DNA of 8,333 bases from Pseudomonadota bacterium (GCA_023438115.1 JAEZEB010000051.1:1-8333), one strand, 5' to 3'; shown: positions 1-8,262, counted from the stretch's first letter. Numbers and translations: made by a program. The notes: generated by a model not told the origin, from the letters alone.

Positions 1-26
1 AGAAATAAGAAGCAAGGCAAGCCTCC
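1..26 (+). other. short leader before the permease; possible end of an upstream adaptor gene
   Basis: These 26 bases precede the permease ATG. In-frame TAA at 6-8 (preceded by AAA) could be the stop of the membrane-fusion (adaptor) gene that usually sits directly upstream in such operons, but too little sequence is present to identify it. AAGG at 14-17 is the only Shine-Dalgarno-like sequence. The adaptor assignment is an inference from operon custom, not something seen. Confidence 0.25.
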
Positions 27-3000
27 ATGGCCAAGTTCTTCATCGAGCGGCCCATCTTCGCCTGGGTGATCGCTCTGTTCCTGATCGTGCTGGGCGCCGT
101 GTCCATCACGCAGCTGCCGATCTCGCAATACCCGCCGGTCGCGCCGCCCGCCATCGTCATCAACGCCGCCTATCCGGGCGCCTCGGCGCAGGTGCTGGAG
201 GACAGCGTGCTGTCGGTGATCGAGCGCGAGATGAACGGCTCGCCCGGCCTGATCTACATGGAGTCGGTGGCGCAGGCCGACGGCACCGGCTCGATCACCG
301 TCACCTTCGAGCCCGGCACCAACGCGGACCTGGCGCAGGTGGACGTGCAGAACCGCCTGTCGCGCGCCGCGCCGCGCCTGCCCGCGGCGGTGACGCAGCA
401 GGGCGTGCGCGTGGACAAGTCGCGCAACAACTTCCTGCTGTTCACCATGCTGTCGTCGGAGAACCCCGACTTCGACACGGTGCAGCTGGGCGACTACGCC
501 GCGCGCAACATCCAGCCCGAGCTGCAGCGCGTCAAGGGGATCGGCCAGGTGCAGCTGTTCGGCAGCGAGACCGCCATGCGCATCTGGCTCGACCCGGCCA
601 AGCTGCAGGGCTACCGCCTCTCCGCCGCCGACGTGGCCGCGGCCATCCGCGCGCAGAACGCGCAGGTGGCTTCCGGCGCCATCGGTGACCTGCCCAACGT
701 GGCCGGCCAGGCCATCGCGGCCACGGTGATCGTCAAGGGCCAGCTCTCGAGCGTCGAGCAGTTCCGCAACATCGTGCTGCGCGCCACGCCCGACGGCGCC
801 ACCGTGCGCCTGAAGGACGTCGCCCGCGTGGAGCTGGGCGGCCAGAGCTATGCCACCTCCGCGCGCCTGAACGGCGTGCCCGCCGTCGGCCTGGGCGTGC
901 AGCTCGCGCCCAGCGGCAACGCCATCGAATCGGCGCGCCTGATCCGCGAGAAGATGGAGGAGCTCTCCCGCTTCTTCCCGCAGGGCGTGAAGTGGCAGAT
1001 CCCGTACGACAGCTCGGATTTCGTGCGCATCTCCATCACGCAGGTGACCCAGACGCTGCTGGAAGCGGTGGCCCTGGTGTTCCTGGTGATGTTCCTGTTC
1101 CTGCAGAACTGGCGCTACACGGTCATCCCGACGCTGGTGGTGCCCATCGCGCTGCTGGGGACGTTCGCCACGCTGCTCGCGCTGGGCTTCTCGATCAACG
1201 TGCTGACCATGTTCGGCATGGTGCTGGTGATCGGCATCGTGGTGGACGACGCCATCGTGGTGGTGGAGAACGTCGAGCGGATCATGAGCGAGGAGGGCCT
1301 GTCGCCCCGCGAGGCGACGCGCAAGGCCATGAGCCAGATCCAGGGCGCCATCATCGGCGTGACGGTGGTGCTGATCTCGGTGTTCGTGCCGCTCGCCTTC
1401 TTTGCCGGCTCCACGGGCAACATCTACCGTCAATTCTCGGCGGTGATGGTGGCGTCCATCGCGTTCTCCGCCTTCATGGCGCTGTCGCTCACGCCGGCGC
1501 TGTGCGCCACGCTGCTCAAGCCGGTGGAGCCGGGCCACCACCACGAGAAGCGCGGCTTCTTCGGCTGGTTCAACCGCGGCTTCTCGCGCACGGCCAAGGG
1601 CTACGAGAGCCTGGTGGCGCGCCTGCTGCGCCGCGCGGCCCGCTACCTCGTGATCTACGGCGCCATCATCGCCGTGGTGGCGCTGCTCTACCAGCGCCTG
1701 CCCACGTCCTTCCTGCCGCAGGAAGACCAGGGCAACATGCTCGTGAACGTGCAGCTGCCGCCGGGCGCCACGCAGGAGCGCATGCTCGACGTGATGCAGC
1801 AGGTGGAGGGCTTCATCCTCAAGCAGCCGGAAGTGCGCAGCATGGTCAGCGTGCTGGGCTTCTCCTTCTCCGGCCAGGGCCAGAACGCAGGCATCGCCTT
1901 CGTGACGCTCAAGGACTGGGACGAGCGCCGCGAAAGCGGCGGTGCCTCGGCGCAGGAGCTCGCCGGTCGCGCGTTCGGCGCGCTGATGGGCATCCGGGAC
2001 GCGTTCATCTTCCCGCTGAGCCCGCCGCCCATCCCCGAGCTGGGCTCGGCGAGCGGCTTCTCCTTCCGCCTGCAGGACCGCGCGGGGCAGGGCCACGAGG
2101 CGCTGGTGCGCGCGCGCAACCAGCTGCTGGGCATGGCCGCGCAGAGCAAGGTGCTGGCGCAGGTGCGGCCGGACGGCCTGGAAGACGCGCCGCAGCTGCA
2201 GATCGACATCGACCGCGACAAGGCGCAGGCCCTGGGCGTGGGCTTCGACTCGATCAACTCCGCGCTGTCGACGGCGCTGGGTTCCAGCTATATCAACGAT
2301 TTCCCGAACCGAGGCCGCCTGCAGCGGGTGATCGTGCAGGCCGACGCGCCCGCGCGCATGCAGCCGGAAGACCTGCTGCGGCTGAACGCCACCAATGCGC
2401 GCGGCGAGCCGGTGCCGCTGTCCGCCTTCGCCAGCACCCGCTGGGTGACGGGCGCGATGCAGACCGTGCGCTACAACGGCTATCCGGCCATGCGCATCAG
2501 CGGCGACGCGGCGCCCGGCCAGAGCACCGGCGCGGCGATGGCGGAGATGGAACGCCTGGCCTCGCAGCTGCCGGCCGGCTTCGGCTTCGAGTGGACCGGC
2601 CAGTCGCGCGAGGAAAAGCTCGCGGGCTCGCAGGCCATCATCCTGTACGGCTTCGCCATCCTGGCGGTGTTCCTGTGCCTGGCGGCGCTGTACGAGAGCT
2701 GGTCGATCCCGCTGGCGGTGATCCTGGTGGTGCCCCTGGGCATCCTGGGCGTGCTGCTGGCCACGCTGCTGCGCGGCTACGACAACGACGTGTACTTCCA
2801 GGTGGGCCTGATCACCATCATCGGCCTGTCGGCGAAGAACGCCATCCTGATCATCGAGTTCGCCAAGGACCTGCAGGCGCAGGGCAAGGGCGTGATCGAG
2901 GCGGCCCTGGCGGCGGCGCACCTGCGGTTCCGGCCCATCGTGATGACCTCGCTGGCTTTCGGGCTGGGCGTGCTGCCCCTGGTGCTGGCCAGCGGCGCCG

Positions 3001-3200
3001 GCTCCGCCAGCCAGCGGGCCATCGGCACCGGCGTGCTGGGCGGCATGGTCACCGGCACGGCGCTCGCCGTGTTCTTCGTTCCCATCTTCTTCGTCGTCGT
3101 GCGCGGCTTCTTCAAGGGCAGCGAGCGCCAGCGCAGGCTGCACGCGCACGAGACCGACCGCGAGCTCCCGCCGGGCGCCACCGCCGGAGACCAGGTATGA
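27..3200 (+). CDS. HAE1-family RND multidrug efflux permease (AcrB/MexB-like)
   Basis: This is the inner-membrane proton/drug antiporter of a tripartite efflux pump. It takes amphiphilic drugs from the periplasm or outer leaflet and passes them to an outer-membrane channel. At 1057 residues it matches AcrB-type permeases (about 1050). The N-terminus MAKFFIERPIFAWV is the family signature. Twelve hydrophobic segments are visible: one near 10-28, five between about 338 and 495, one near 540-556, and five between about 870 and 1026, with two large periplasmic loops between. The proton-relay residues are present: Asp407 and Asp408 in GIVVDDAIVVVENVERIM, Lys937 in GLSAKNAIL, Arg967 and Thr974. Drug-pocket equivalents of AcrB Phe136, Phe178, Tyr327, Phe615, Phe617 and Phe628 are kept (here 136, 178, 327, 612, 614, 625), but AcrB Phe610 corresponds to Val607. 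The ATG has a modest AAGG at 14-17, nine bases upstream. The stop overlaps the next gene (ATGA), so the two are one operon. Substrates cannot be told from sequence. Confidence 0.97.
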   Translation: MAKFFIERPIFAWVIALFLIVLGAVSITQLPISQYPPVAPPAIVINAAYPGASAQVLEDSVLSVIEREMNGSPGLIYMESVAQADGTGSITVTFEPGTNADLAQVDVQNRLSRAAPRLPAAVTQQGVRVDKSRNNFLLFTMLSSENPDFDTVQLGDYAARNIQPELQRVKGIGQVQLFGSETAMRIWLDPAKLQGYRLSAADVAAAIRAQNAQVASGAIGDLPNVAGQAIAATVIVKGQLSSVEQFRNIVLRATPDGATVRLKDVARVELGGQSYATSARLNGVPAVGLGVQLAPSGNAIESARLIREKMEELSRFFPQGVKWQIPYDSSDFVRISITQVTQTLLEAVALVFLVMFLFLQNWRYTVIPTLVVPIALLGTFATLLALGFSINVLTMFGMVLVIGIVVDDAIVVVENVERIMSEEGLSPREATRKAMSQIQGAIIGVTVVLISVFVPLAFFAGSTGNIYRQFSAVMVASIAFSAFMALSLTPALCATLLKPVEPGHHHEKRGFFGWFNRGFSRTAKGYESLVARLLRRAARYLVIYGAIIAVVALLYQRLPTSFLPQEDQGNMLVNVQLPPGATQERMLDVMQQVEGFILKQPEVRSMVSVLGFSFSGQGQNAGIAFVTLKDWDERRESGGASAQELAGRAFGALMGIRDAFIFPLSPPPIPELGSASGFSFRLQDRAGQGHEALVRARNQLLGMAAQSKVLAQVRPDGLEDAPQLQIDIDRDKAQALGVGFDSINSALSTALGSSYINDFPNRGRLQRVIVQADAPARMQPEDLLRLNATNARGEPVPLSAFASTRWVTGAMQTVRYNGYPAMRISGDAAPGQSTGAAMAEMERLASQLPAGFGFEWTGQSREEKLAGSQAIILYGFAILAVFLCLAALYESWSIPLAVILVVPLGILGVLLATLLRGYDNDVYFQVGLITIIGLSAKNAILIIEFAKDLQAQGKGVIEAALAAAHLRFRPIVMTSLAFGLGVLPLVLASGAGSASQRAIGTGVLGGMVTGTALAVFFVPIFFVVVRGFFKGSERQRRLHAHETDRELPPGATAGDQV

Positions 3201-4570
3201 GCCAGCGCATGAAGCTTCTTGCCCCCCTCGCCGCGGCGCTGCTCGCCGCCGGCTGTTCCCTGGCCCCCAAGTACGAGCGGCCCGAGCTGCCCGTGCCGTC
3301 CGAGTTCCCCTATCCGTCCGCGCGCGAGGGTGCGCCGGTGTCGGAGCTCACCTGGGACCGCTTCTTCACCGATCCGCAGCTGCGGCAGCTGCTGGCGCGC
3401 GCGCTGCAGAACAACCGCGACCTGCGCATCGCCGTGGCCAACATCGCGCAGGCCCGCGCGCAGTACGGCATCCGGCGCGCGGACCGCTTCCCCACGGTCG
3501 GCGCGAGCTTCGAGGCGCAGCGCGCGCCCAACCTCGCCGGCGACCAGGCGACCACGCTGCAGGCCAGCCTGGGCGTCAGCAGCTGGGAGATCGACTTCTT
3601 CGGCCGCGTGGCGAACCTGAGCGAGTCGGCGCTGGCGCAGTACCTGGGCACCGTCGAGGGCCGCAACGCGGCGCAGATGGCGCTGGTGGCGAACGTCGCC
3701 GGGACCTGGCTGAACCTGGTCGCCGACGAGGAACTGCTTGTGCTCACGCGGCAGACGCTCGCCAGCCGCGAGGAGTCGCTGCGCCTCATGCGCCTGCGCT
3801 TCGATGCCGGTGCTTCGTCCGAACTCGACGTGCGCCTGGCGGAATCGCTGGCGGAGACGGCCCGCGTCACGCTGGCGCAGCTGCAGCGCCAGCGCGCGAA
3901 CGACCTCAACGCGCTGAGCCTGCTCGTGGGTGAAGGGCTGCCGACCAGCCTGGACGTGGGCAATTCCACGGCGGCCGTCAGCCTGCCGGACGTGCCGGCG
4001 GGCCTGCCTTCGGAGGTGCTGGTGCGCCGGCCCGACGTGCGCCAGGCCGAGCAGCAGCTGATCGCCGCCAACGCCGACATCGGCGCGGCGCGCGCCGCGT
4101 TCTTCCCGCGCATCGCGCTTACCGCCGGCGTGGGCAGCGCCAGTTCCGACCTGTCGGGGCTGTTCAGCAGCGGCGCCTGGGGTTACACGGTGATCGGCTC
4201 GATCGCGCAGACGATCTTCGACGCGGGCCGCAATCGCTCGGGGCTCGAGTTCGCGGAAGCCGGGCGCGAAGCCGCGGTGGCGCAGTACGAGCGCGCGATC
4301 CAGCAGGCCTTCCGTGACGTGGCCGATGCGCTGGCCGGGCGCGAAACCTATGCCGACCAGGTCGCCTCGCAGGCGCGCGTGGTCGAGGCCGAGACGGCGC
4401 GCTATCGCCTCGCGCGCCTGCGCTTCGAGAACGGCATCGCCAGCCAGCTGGACCTGCTGGATGCGCAGCGTTCGCTGTTCGCGGCGCAGCAGCAGCTGGT
4501 GCAGGCGCGCCTGGGCCGGCTGCAGAACCAGGTGCAGCTGTACCGGTCGCTGGGCGGGGGCTGGGAGTAG
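3197..4570 (+). CDS. RND efflux outer-membrane channel lipoprotein (OprM/NodT family)
   Basis: This is the outer-membrane factor that completes the efflux pump: a trimeric beta-barrel with a long periplasmic alpha-helical tunnel. The protein has 457 residues, close to the usual 460-490. It starts with a lipoprotein signal peptide (basic start, hydrophobic run, lipobox LLAAGC, lipidated Cys20). Ser at +2 is compatible with outer-membrane sorting. The text after it, APKYERPELPVP, is typical of the NodT subgroup. Two related TolC-like OEP halves follow, about 57-245 and 273-455. Each carries the helical repeat pattern: LRFDAGASSELDV near 200-212 and LRFENGIASQLDLLDAQRS near 408-426. Other signatures are SSWEIDFFGRV (128-138), VRRPDVRQAEQQLIAANADIG (276-296), FFPRIAL and IFDAGR. 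The ATG lies inside the permease stop region as ATGA, with GGAG at 3186-3189 seven bases upstream, so translation is probably coupled to the permease. The reading frame is open far upstream, but the signal peptide and ribosome binding site fix this start. Confidence 0.96.
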   Translation: MSQRMKLLAPLAAALLAAGCSLAPKYERPELPVPSEFPYPSAREGAPVSELTWDRFFTDPQLRQLLARALQNNRDLRIAVANIAQARAQYGIRRADRFPTVGASFEAQRAPNLAGDQATTLQASLGVSSWEIDFFGRVANLSESALAQYLGTVEGRNAAQMALVANVAGTWLNLVADEELLVLTRQTLASREESLRLMRLRFDAGASSELDVRLAESLAETARVTLAQLQRQRANDLNALSLLVGEGLPTSLDVGNSTAAVSLPDVPAGLPSEVLVRRPDVRQAEQQLIAANADIGAARAAFFPRIALTAGVGSASSDLSGLFSSGAWGYTVIGSIAQTIFDAGRNRSGLEFAEAGREAAVAQYERAIQQAFRDVADALAGRETYADQVASQARVVEAETARYRLARLRFENGIASQLDLLDAQRSLFAAQQQLVQARLGRLQNQVQLYRSLGGGWE

Positions 4571-4577
4571 GCCTGGC

Positions 4578-4661
4578 TCAGGGCCGGCCCGACAGGGCGC
4601 GGGCCAGCGCTTCGAGGCGTTCCTTCGCCACGGCGGTGAGGAGCGAGAGGGCAAGGATCAT
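4578..4661 (-). CDS. doubtful 27-residue small ORF
   Basis: A minus-strand ATG at 4661 opens 27 codons to a TGA at 4578-4580. The peptide starts MILALSLLTAVAKERLEALA and ends with RP. It looks like a hydrophobic start followed by an amphipathic helix with alternating charges, and its third positions are G/C-rich like the real genes nearby. Against it, no good Shine-Dalgarno precedes the ATG, the length is such that chance is a fair explanation in DNA of this composition, and I do not recognise a family. It is recorded as a candidate only. Confidence 0.12.
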   Translation of the reverse strand: MILALSLLTAVAKERLEALARALSGRP

Positions 4662-4737
4662 GGCAGGGGCTCGTTGGTGATCTGTCTGCGATGGGACGGA
4701 TCATCGGGAGCCCGCCGCGCCCTGCTCGTCGGTGCGG

Positions 4738-4784
4738 GGCGGCGATCCGCGTCGCCGCCGGTCGGACGGCGGTAGGAGCCGTCC
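4738..4784. terminator. tandem GC-rich hairpins, probable bidirectional terminator
   Basis: There are two perfect stems in a row. The first is GGCGGCGA 4738-4745 paired with TCGCCGCC 4752-4759 (loop of 6). The second is GGACGGC 4764-4770 paired with GCCGTCC 4778-4784 (loop of 7). On the minus strand the second stem begins 12 bases after the stop of the DUF6139 gene, the usual place for a terminator. For the plus-strand efflux operon it lies about 170-215 bases beyond the stop. There is only TT after the second stem on the plus strand and no T-tract on the minus strand. The terminator role is therefore inferred from position, and an RNA-stabilising or repeat element is also possible. Confidence 0.45.
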
Positions 4785-4796
4785 TTCCCGCCGCGC

Positions 4797-5054
4797 TCAG
4801 GGCGCGTTGCCCTGGCCGGCCTCCACCTGGTGGAACACGGAGGTGATGGCGTAGCCCTTCTCCTCGATCTGCGCTCGCGGATTGTCGATCTCGTAGGGGT
4901 GCAGGTGCTCCTGGCTTTCGTCCACGTGCACCGCCTGCTGCCGGGCCTGCCAGTCGATGTTGGTGGCTTCCTCCGGAATCGGCTGTCCCGAGGGCACGAT
5001 CAGGTAGGTGAACTTGTTGTGCGCCTCGGGGCGGCGGTAGATGTCGACCTTCAT
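4797..5054 (-). CDS. DUF6139-like small protein of unknown function
   Basis: This is an 85-residue soluble protein beginning MKVDIYRRPEAHNKFTYLIV and continuing with PIPEEATNIDW, EHLHPYEIDNP and EEKGYAITSV. This layout (MKVDIYRR, a hydrophobic strand, PEEA, a D-W, then a C-terminal IxEKGYAIxSV) is what I recall for the DUF6139 family of small Burkholderiales proteins, which has no known function. It is acidic, lacks a signal peptide or membrane segment, and has no cysteine. The ATG at 5054 was chosen because AAAGGA lies six bases upstream on the minus strand (plus 5061-5066). The frame stays open far upstream, but the family start and this ribosome binding site agree. It is transcribed divergently from the receiver gene and converges on the efflux operon, so it is probably monocistronic. 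The family name is from memory. The gene being real is much more certain than any role. Confidence 0.85.
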   Translation of the reverse strand: MKVDIYRRPEAHNKFTYLIVPSGQPIPEEATNIDWQARQQAVHVDESQEHLHPYEIDNPRAQIEEKGYAITSVFHQVEAGQGNAP

Positions 5055-5228
5055 CACGCTTCCTTTCTGCTTGGACTTCGACGATTCTGGAAGCTGGTCG
5101 CGAGGCCGCGGGTAGGACGCAGCCTCACGCCGGGCTTCCACCCTAGTGCGGCTGCTGGAGGACCTGCATGGGGCGCAGCATAGGCGATGGGGCCGGTGTT
5201 GGGAACCGGGTTTCGCTACACTCGTGCC
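5055..5228. other. divergent intergenic/promoter region
   Basis: These 174 bases separate the minus-strand DUF6139 gene from the plus-strand receiver gene. For the minus strand a possible -10 box is CAGAAT (plus 5084-5089), which would give a leader of about 22 bases carrying the AAAGGA ribosome binding site. No clear -35 box is seen. For the plus strand there is a TACACT just before the receiver start. A short dyad, CCGGT 5193-5197 and ACCGG 5205-5209, lies just upstream of that box where a -35 or operator would be. ATG codons at 5146-5187 lack ribosome binding sites and are not thought to be starts. Confidence 0.45.
5217..5222 (+). promoter_or_regulatory. putative -10 element for a leaderless receiver transcript
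   Basis: TACACT matches four of six bases of the sigma-70 -10 consensus, including the key T, A and final T. Six bases separate it from the ATG at 5229, so transcription would begin at or within a base or so of the start codon. No Shine-Dalgarno lies between it and the ATG. No convincing -35 hexamer is found at the normal 16-18 base spacing. The nearest TTG-like sequence (5199-5204) is only 12 bases away. This is a sequence-pattern inference. Confidence 0.4.
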
Positions 5229-5636
5229 ATGGCGTCCTCCACCCCGAGCTTCGACCGCAGCCAGCACAGCGTGCTCGTGGTGGACGACAACGAAACCAGC
5301 CTCTACGCCATCGGCCGCAGCCTGCGCGGCGCGGGTTACCACGTCGTGGAGGCCACTGGCGGCGCCAAGGCCCTCGAACTCGTCGAGTTCGCCTCGGCCG
5401 TGGTGCTCGACATCCACCTGCCCGACCTGCTGGGCTTCGAGGTCTGCCGGCTCATGCGGGAGCGGGCGGTGAACCTGCCCGTCATCTGCATCTCGGCCAT
5501 GTACGTGAGCGAGGACGACCGCTCGCACGGGATGGACGTCGGCGCCGATGCCTACCTGCCGGCGCCCATCGATCCGGTCGCGCTGGTGTCCACCGTCGAC
5601 AAGCTCATCGTCGCGCGCCCGGGCGCCGCGCACTAG
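5229..5636 (+). CDS. stand-alone response-regulator receiver domain protein
   Basis: This is a 135-residue single receiver domain with no output domain. It would be phosphorylated by, or exchange phosphate with, a histidine kinase and act by protein contact in the cytoplasm. Seen residues are the acidic pair Asp19-Asp20 in VLVVDDNE, the phospho-acceptor Asp61 in VVLDIHLPD, and the switch Ser89 in VICISA. The usual Lys before Pro in the GADAYLxKP segment is replaced: the text is GADAYLPAPIDP, with Ala112. The wording GFEVCRLMR, EDDRSHGMDVGADAYL and PVALVSTVDKLI resembles receivers found in some hybrid kinases where this Lys is also not kept (from memory). The ATG at 5229 is preferred over the in-frame ATG at 5187 because a -10-like TACACT lies between them and domain homology begins at about residue 13. 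No Shine-Dalgarno is visible, so leaderless translation is likely. No kinase gene is adjacent, so its partner is unknown. Confidence 0.88.
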   Translation: MASSTPSFDRSQHSVLVVDDNETSLYAIGRSLRGAGYHVVEATGGAKALELVEFASAVVLDIHLPDLLGFEVCRLMRERAVNLPVICISAMYVSEDDRSHGMDVGADAYLPAPIDPVALVSTVDKLIVARPGAAH

Positions 5637-5721
5637 CCGCCTGCTTCGCGAGCGCGCGGCGCGGCCCAGCCATTGGCGCCGTCCTACGGGCGGCGCGCCC
5701 GGAATCGGGGACGATTCCGGC
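5637..5721 (+). other. 85-base gap between receiver and DUF192 genes
   Basis: This is a short G+C-rich spacer without an ORF of note. Its last part is the perfect hairpin 5699-5720 described separately. No standard ribosome binding site precedes the DUF192 ATG except GGGG at 5707-5710, extended to GGGGA at 5711. Whether transcription reads through from the receiver gene or starts afresh cannot be told. I see no good promoter. Confidence 0.5.
5699..5720 (+). promoter_or_regulatory. perfect 9-bp inverted repeat directly before the DUF192 start codon
   Basis: CCGGAATCG (5699-5707) pairs exactly with CGATTCCGG (5712-5720) around the loop GGGA (5708-5711), which fits the stable GNRA tetraloop pattern in RNA. 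The stem ends one base before the ATG at 5722. The only Shine-Dalgarno-like bases are at the loop and its closing base. Possible roles are control of translation initiation, the terminator of the receiver gene (though no T-run follows), or a DNA operator. The structure is seen. The function is inferred. Confidence 0.5.
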
Positions 5722-6098
5722 ATGAACCTTCCCCGCGTGCAGCTCGCGATCGGCGAGCACGAGATCCAGGCGCGTGTCGCCCGTACCGCCGAGGAGCGCG
5801 CCCTCGGCCTCATGTTCCGCACGGAACTCGAGGAGAACGAGGGCATGCTGTTCTGGTGCGAGGAGTGCGCCGTCCAGAGCTTCTGGATGAAGGACACGCC
5901 GGTCGCGCTGTCGATCGCCTTCCTCGAGGACGACGGCACCATCGTGAAGATCGCCGACCTGCAGCCGCACAGCCTGGAGGGCGAATCGTCCGGCGCGCCG
6001 GTGCGCTTCGTGCTCGAAGTGCCGCAAGGCTGGTTCGCCCAGCGCGGCATCGCCGCCGGCGCGCGCCTGGTCGGCCCGCTCTTCCTGGAGCGGGTGTG

Positions 6099-6099
<1 letters not shown>
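5722..6099 (+). CDS. DUF192 family protein
   Basis: This is a 125-residue protein of the DUF192 family, whose biochemical role is not established. Family marks are RTAEERALGLMFRTEL (21-36), EGMLF (40-44), the core SFWMKDTPVALSIAFL (53-68), DDGTIVKI (70-77), VRFVLEVPQGWF (94-105) and the end RGIAAGARLVG. It lacks the secretion signal many family members carry, so it is predicted to be cytoplasmic as annotated. Unusual is CEEC (Cys46-Cys49) just after GMLFW, a CxxC pair where relatives I recall have non-cysteine residues. The start was chosen at 5722 because the family domain begins within a few residues of it and the longer open frame upstream runs back into the receiver gene. It sits one base after a hairpin and its stop shares an A with the glgX start (TGATG), so the two are probably co-translated. 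No link between DUF192 and glycogen is known to me. Confidence 0.9.
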
Positions 6100-8244
<2,145 letters not shown>

Positions 8245-8246
<2 letters not shown>

Positions 8247-8262
8247 TTGCGTCGCCGCGCAA
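8245..8262 (+). repeat. 18-base direct repeat, first copy
   Basis: AGTTGCGTCGCCGCGCAA overlaps the last two bases of the glgX stop codon. It matches 8316-8333 at 17 of 18 positions, with 14 exact bases at the right-hand end (8249-8262 and 8320-8333). The two copies are 71 bases apart and enclose the palindrome. Confidence 0.55.

Larger units (their letters stand above)
4571..4796. other. convergent intergenic region between the efflux operon and the DUF6139 gene
   Basis: This is a gap of 226 bases between two 3' ends. It contains a 10-bp palindrome GGGCCGGCCC at 4581-4590, ten bases after the efflux operon's stop, and a weak 6-bp stem 4586-4591/4600-4605. Two strong hairpins sit close to the minus-strand gene (listed separately). 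No convincing T-run follows any of these stems in either direction. A 27-codon minus-strand ORF (4578-4661, stop included) is the only coding candidate and is weak. I see no tRNA-like or mobile-element structure. Confidence 0.6.

Noticed and set aside
1536..1545. His cluster (HHH, residues 504-506) in the permease linker as a possible metal site
   Set aside because: It lies in the cytoplasmic linker before the second half, where related pumps commonly carry variable His/Lys-rich text. It is no sign of a heavy-metal RND pump, as the rest is clearly HAE1-type.
992..3196. Long plus-strand frame upstream of and in frame with the outer-membrane channel gene
   Set aside because: It is the +2 shadow of the permease: Arg/Gly/Ala-rich and without domain content. 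The channel gene's signal peptide and ribosome binding site fix its start at 3197.
2777..4654. 625-codon minus-strand frame opposite the efflux genes
   Set aside because: It is an antisense shadow rich in Arg, Ala, Gln and His with no recognisable family, overlapping two certain genes completely.
5187..5228. Upstream in-frame ATG extending the receiver by 14 residues
   Set aside because: It has no ribosome binding site, lies upstream of the likely -10 box, and adds residues with no receiver similarity.
5710..5715. GACGAT as a -10 box giving a leaderless DUF192 transcript
   Set aside because: It matches only three of six consensus bases, has no -35 partner and lies inside the perfect hairpin, whose pairing explains the sequence better.
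5673..6098. In-frame upstream extension of glgX through the DUF192 gene
   Set aside because: The extension is an out-of-frame Arg/Pro-rich shadow of DUF192. The GlgX N-terminal domain and the GGAG site both support the start at 6099.
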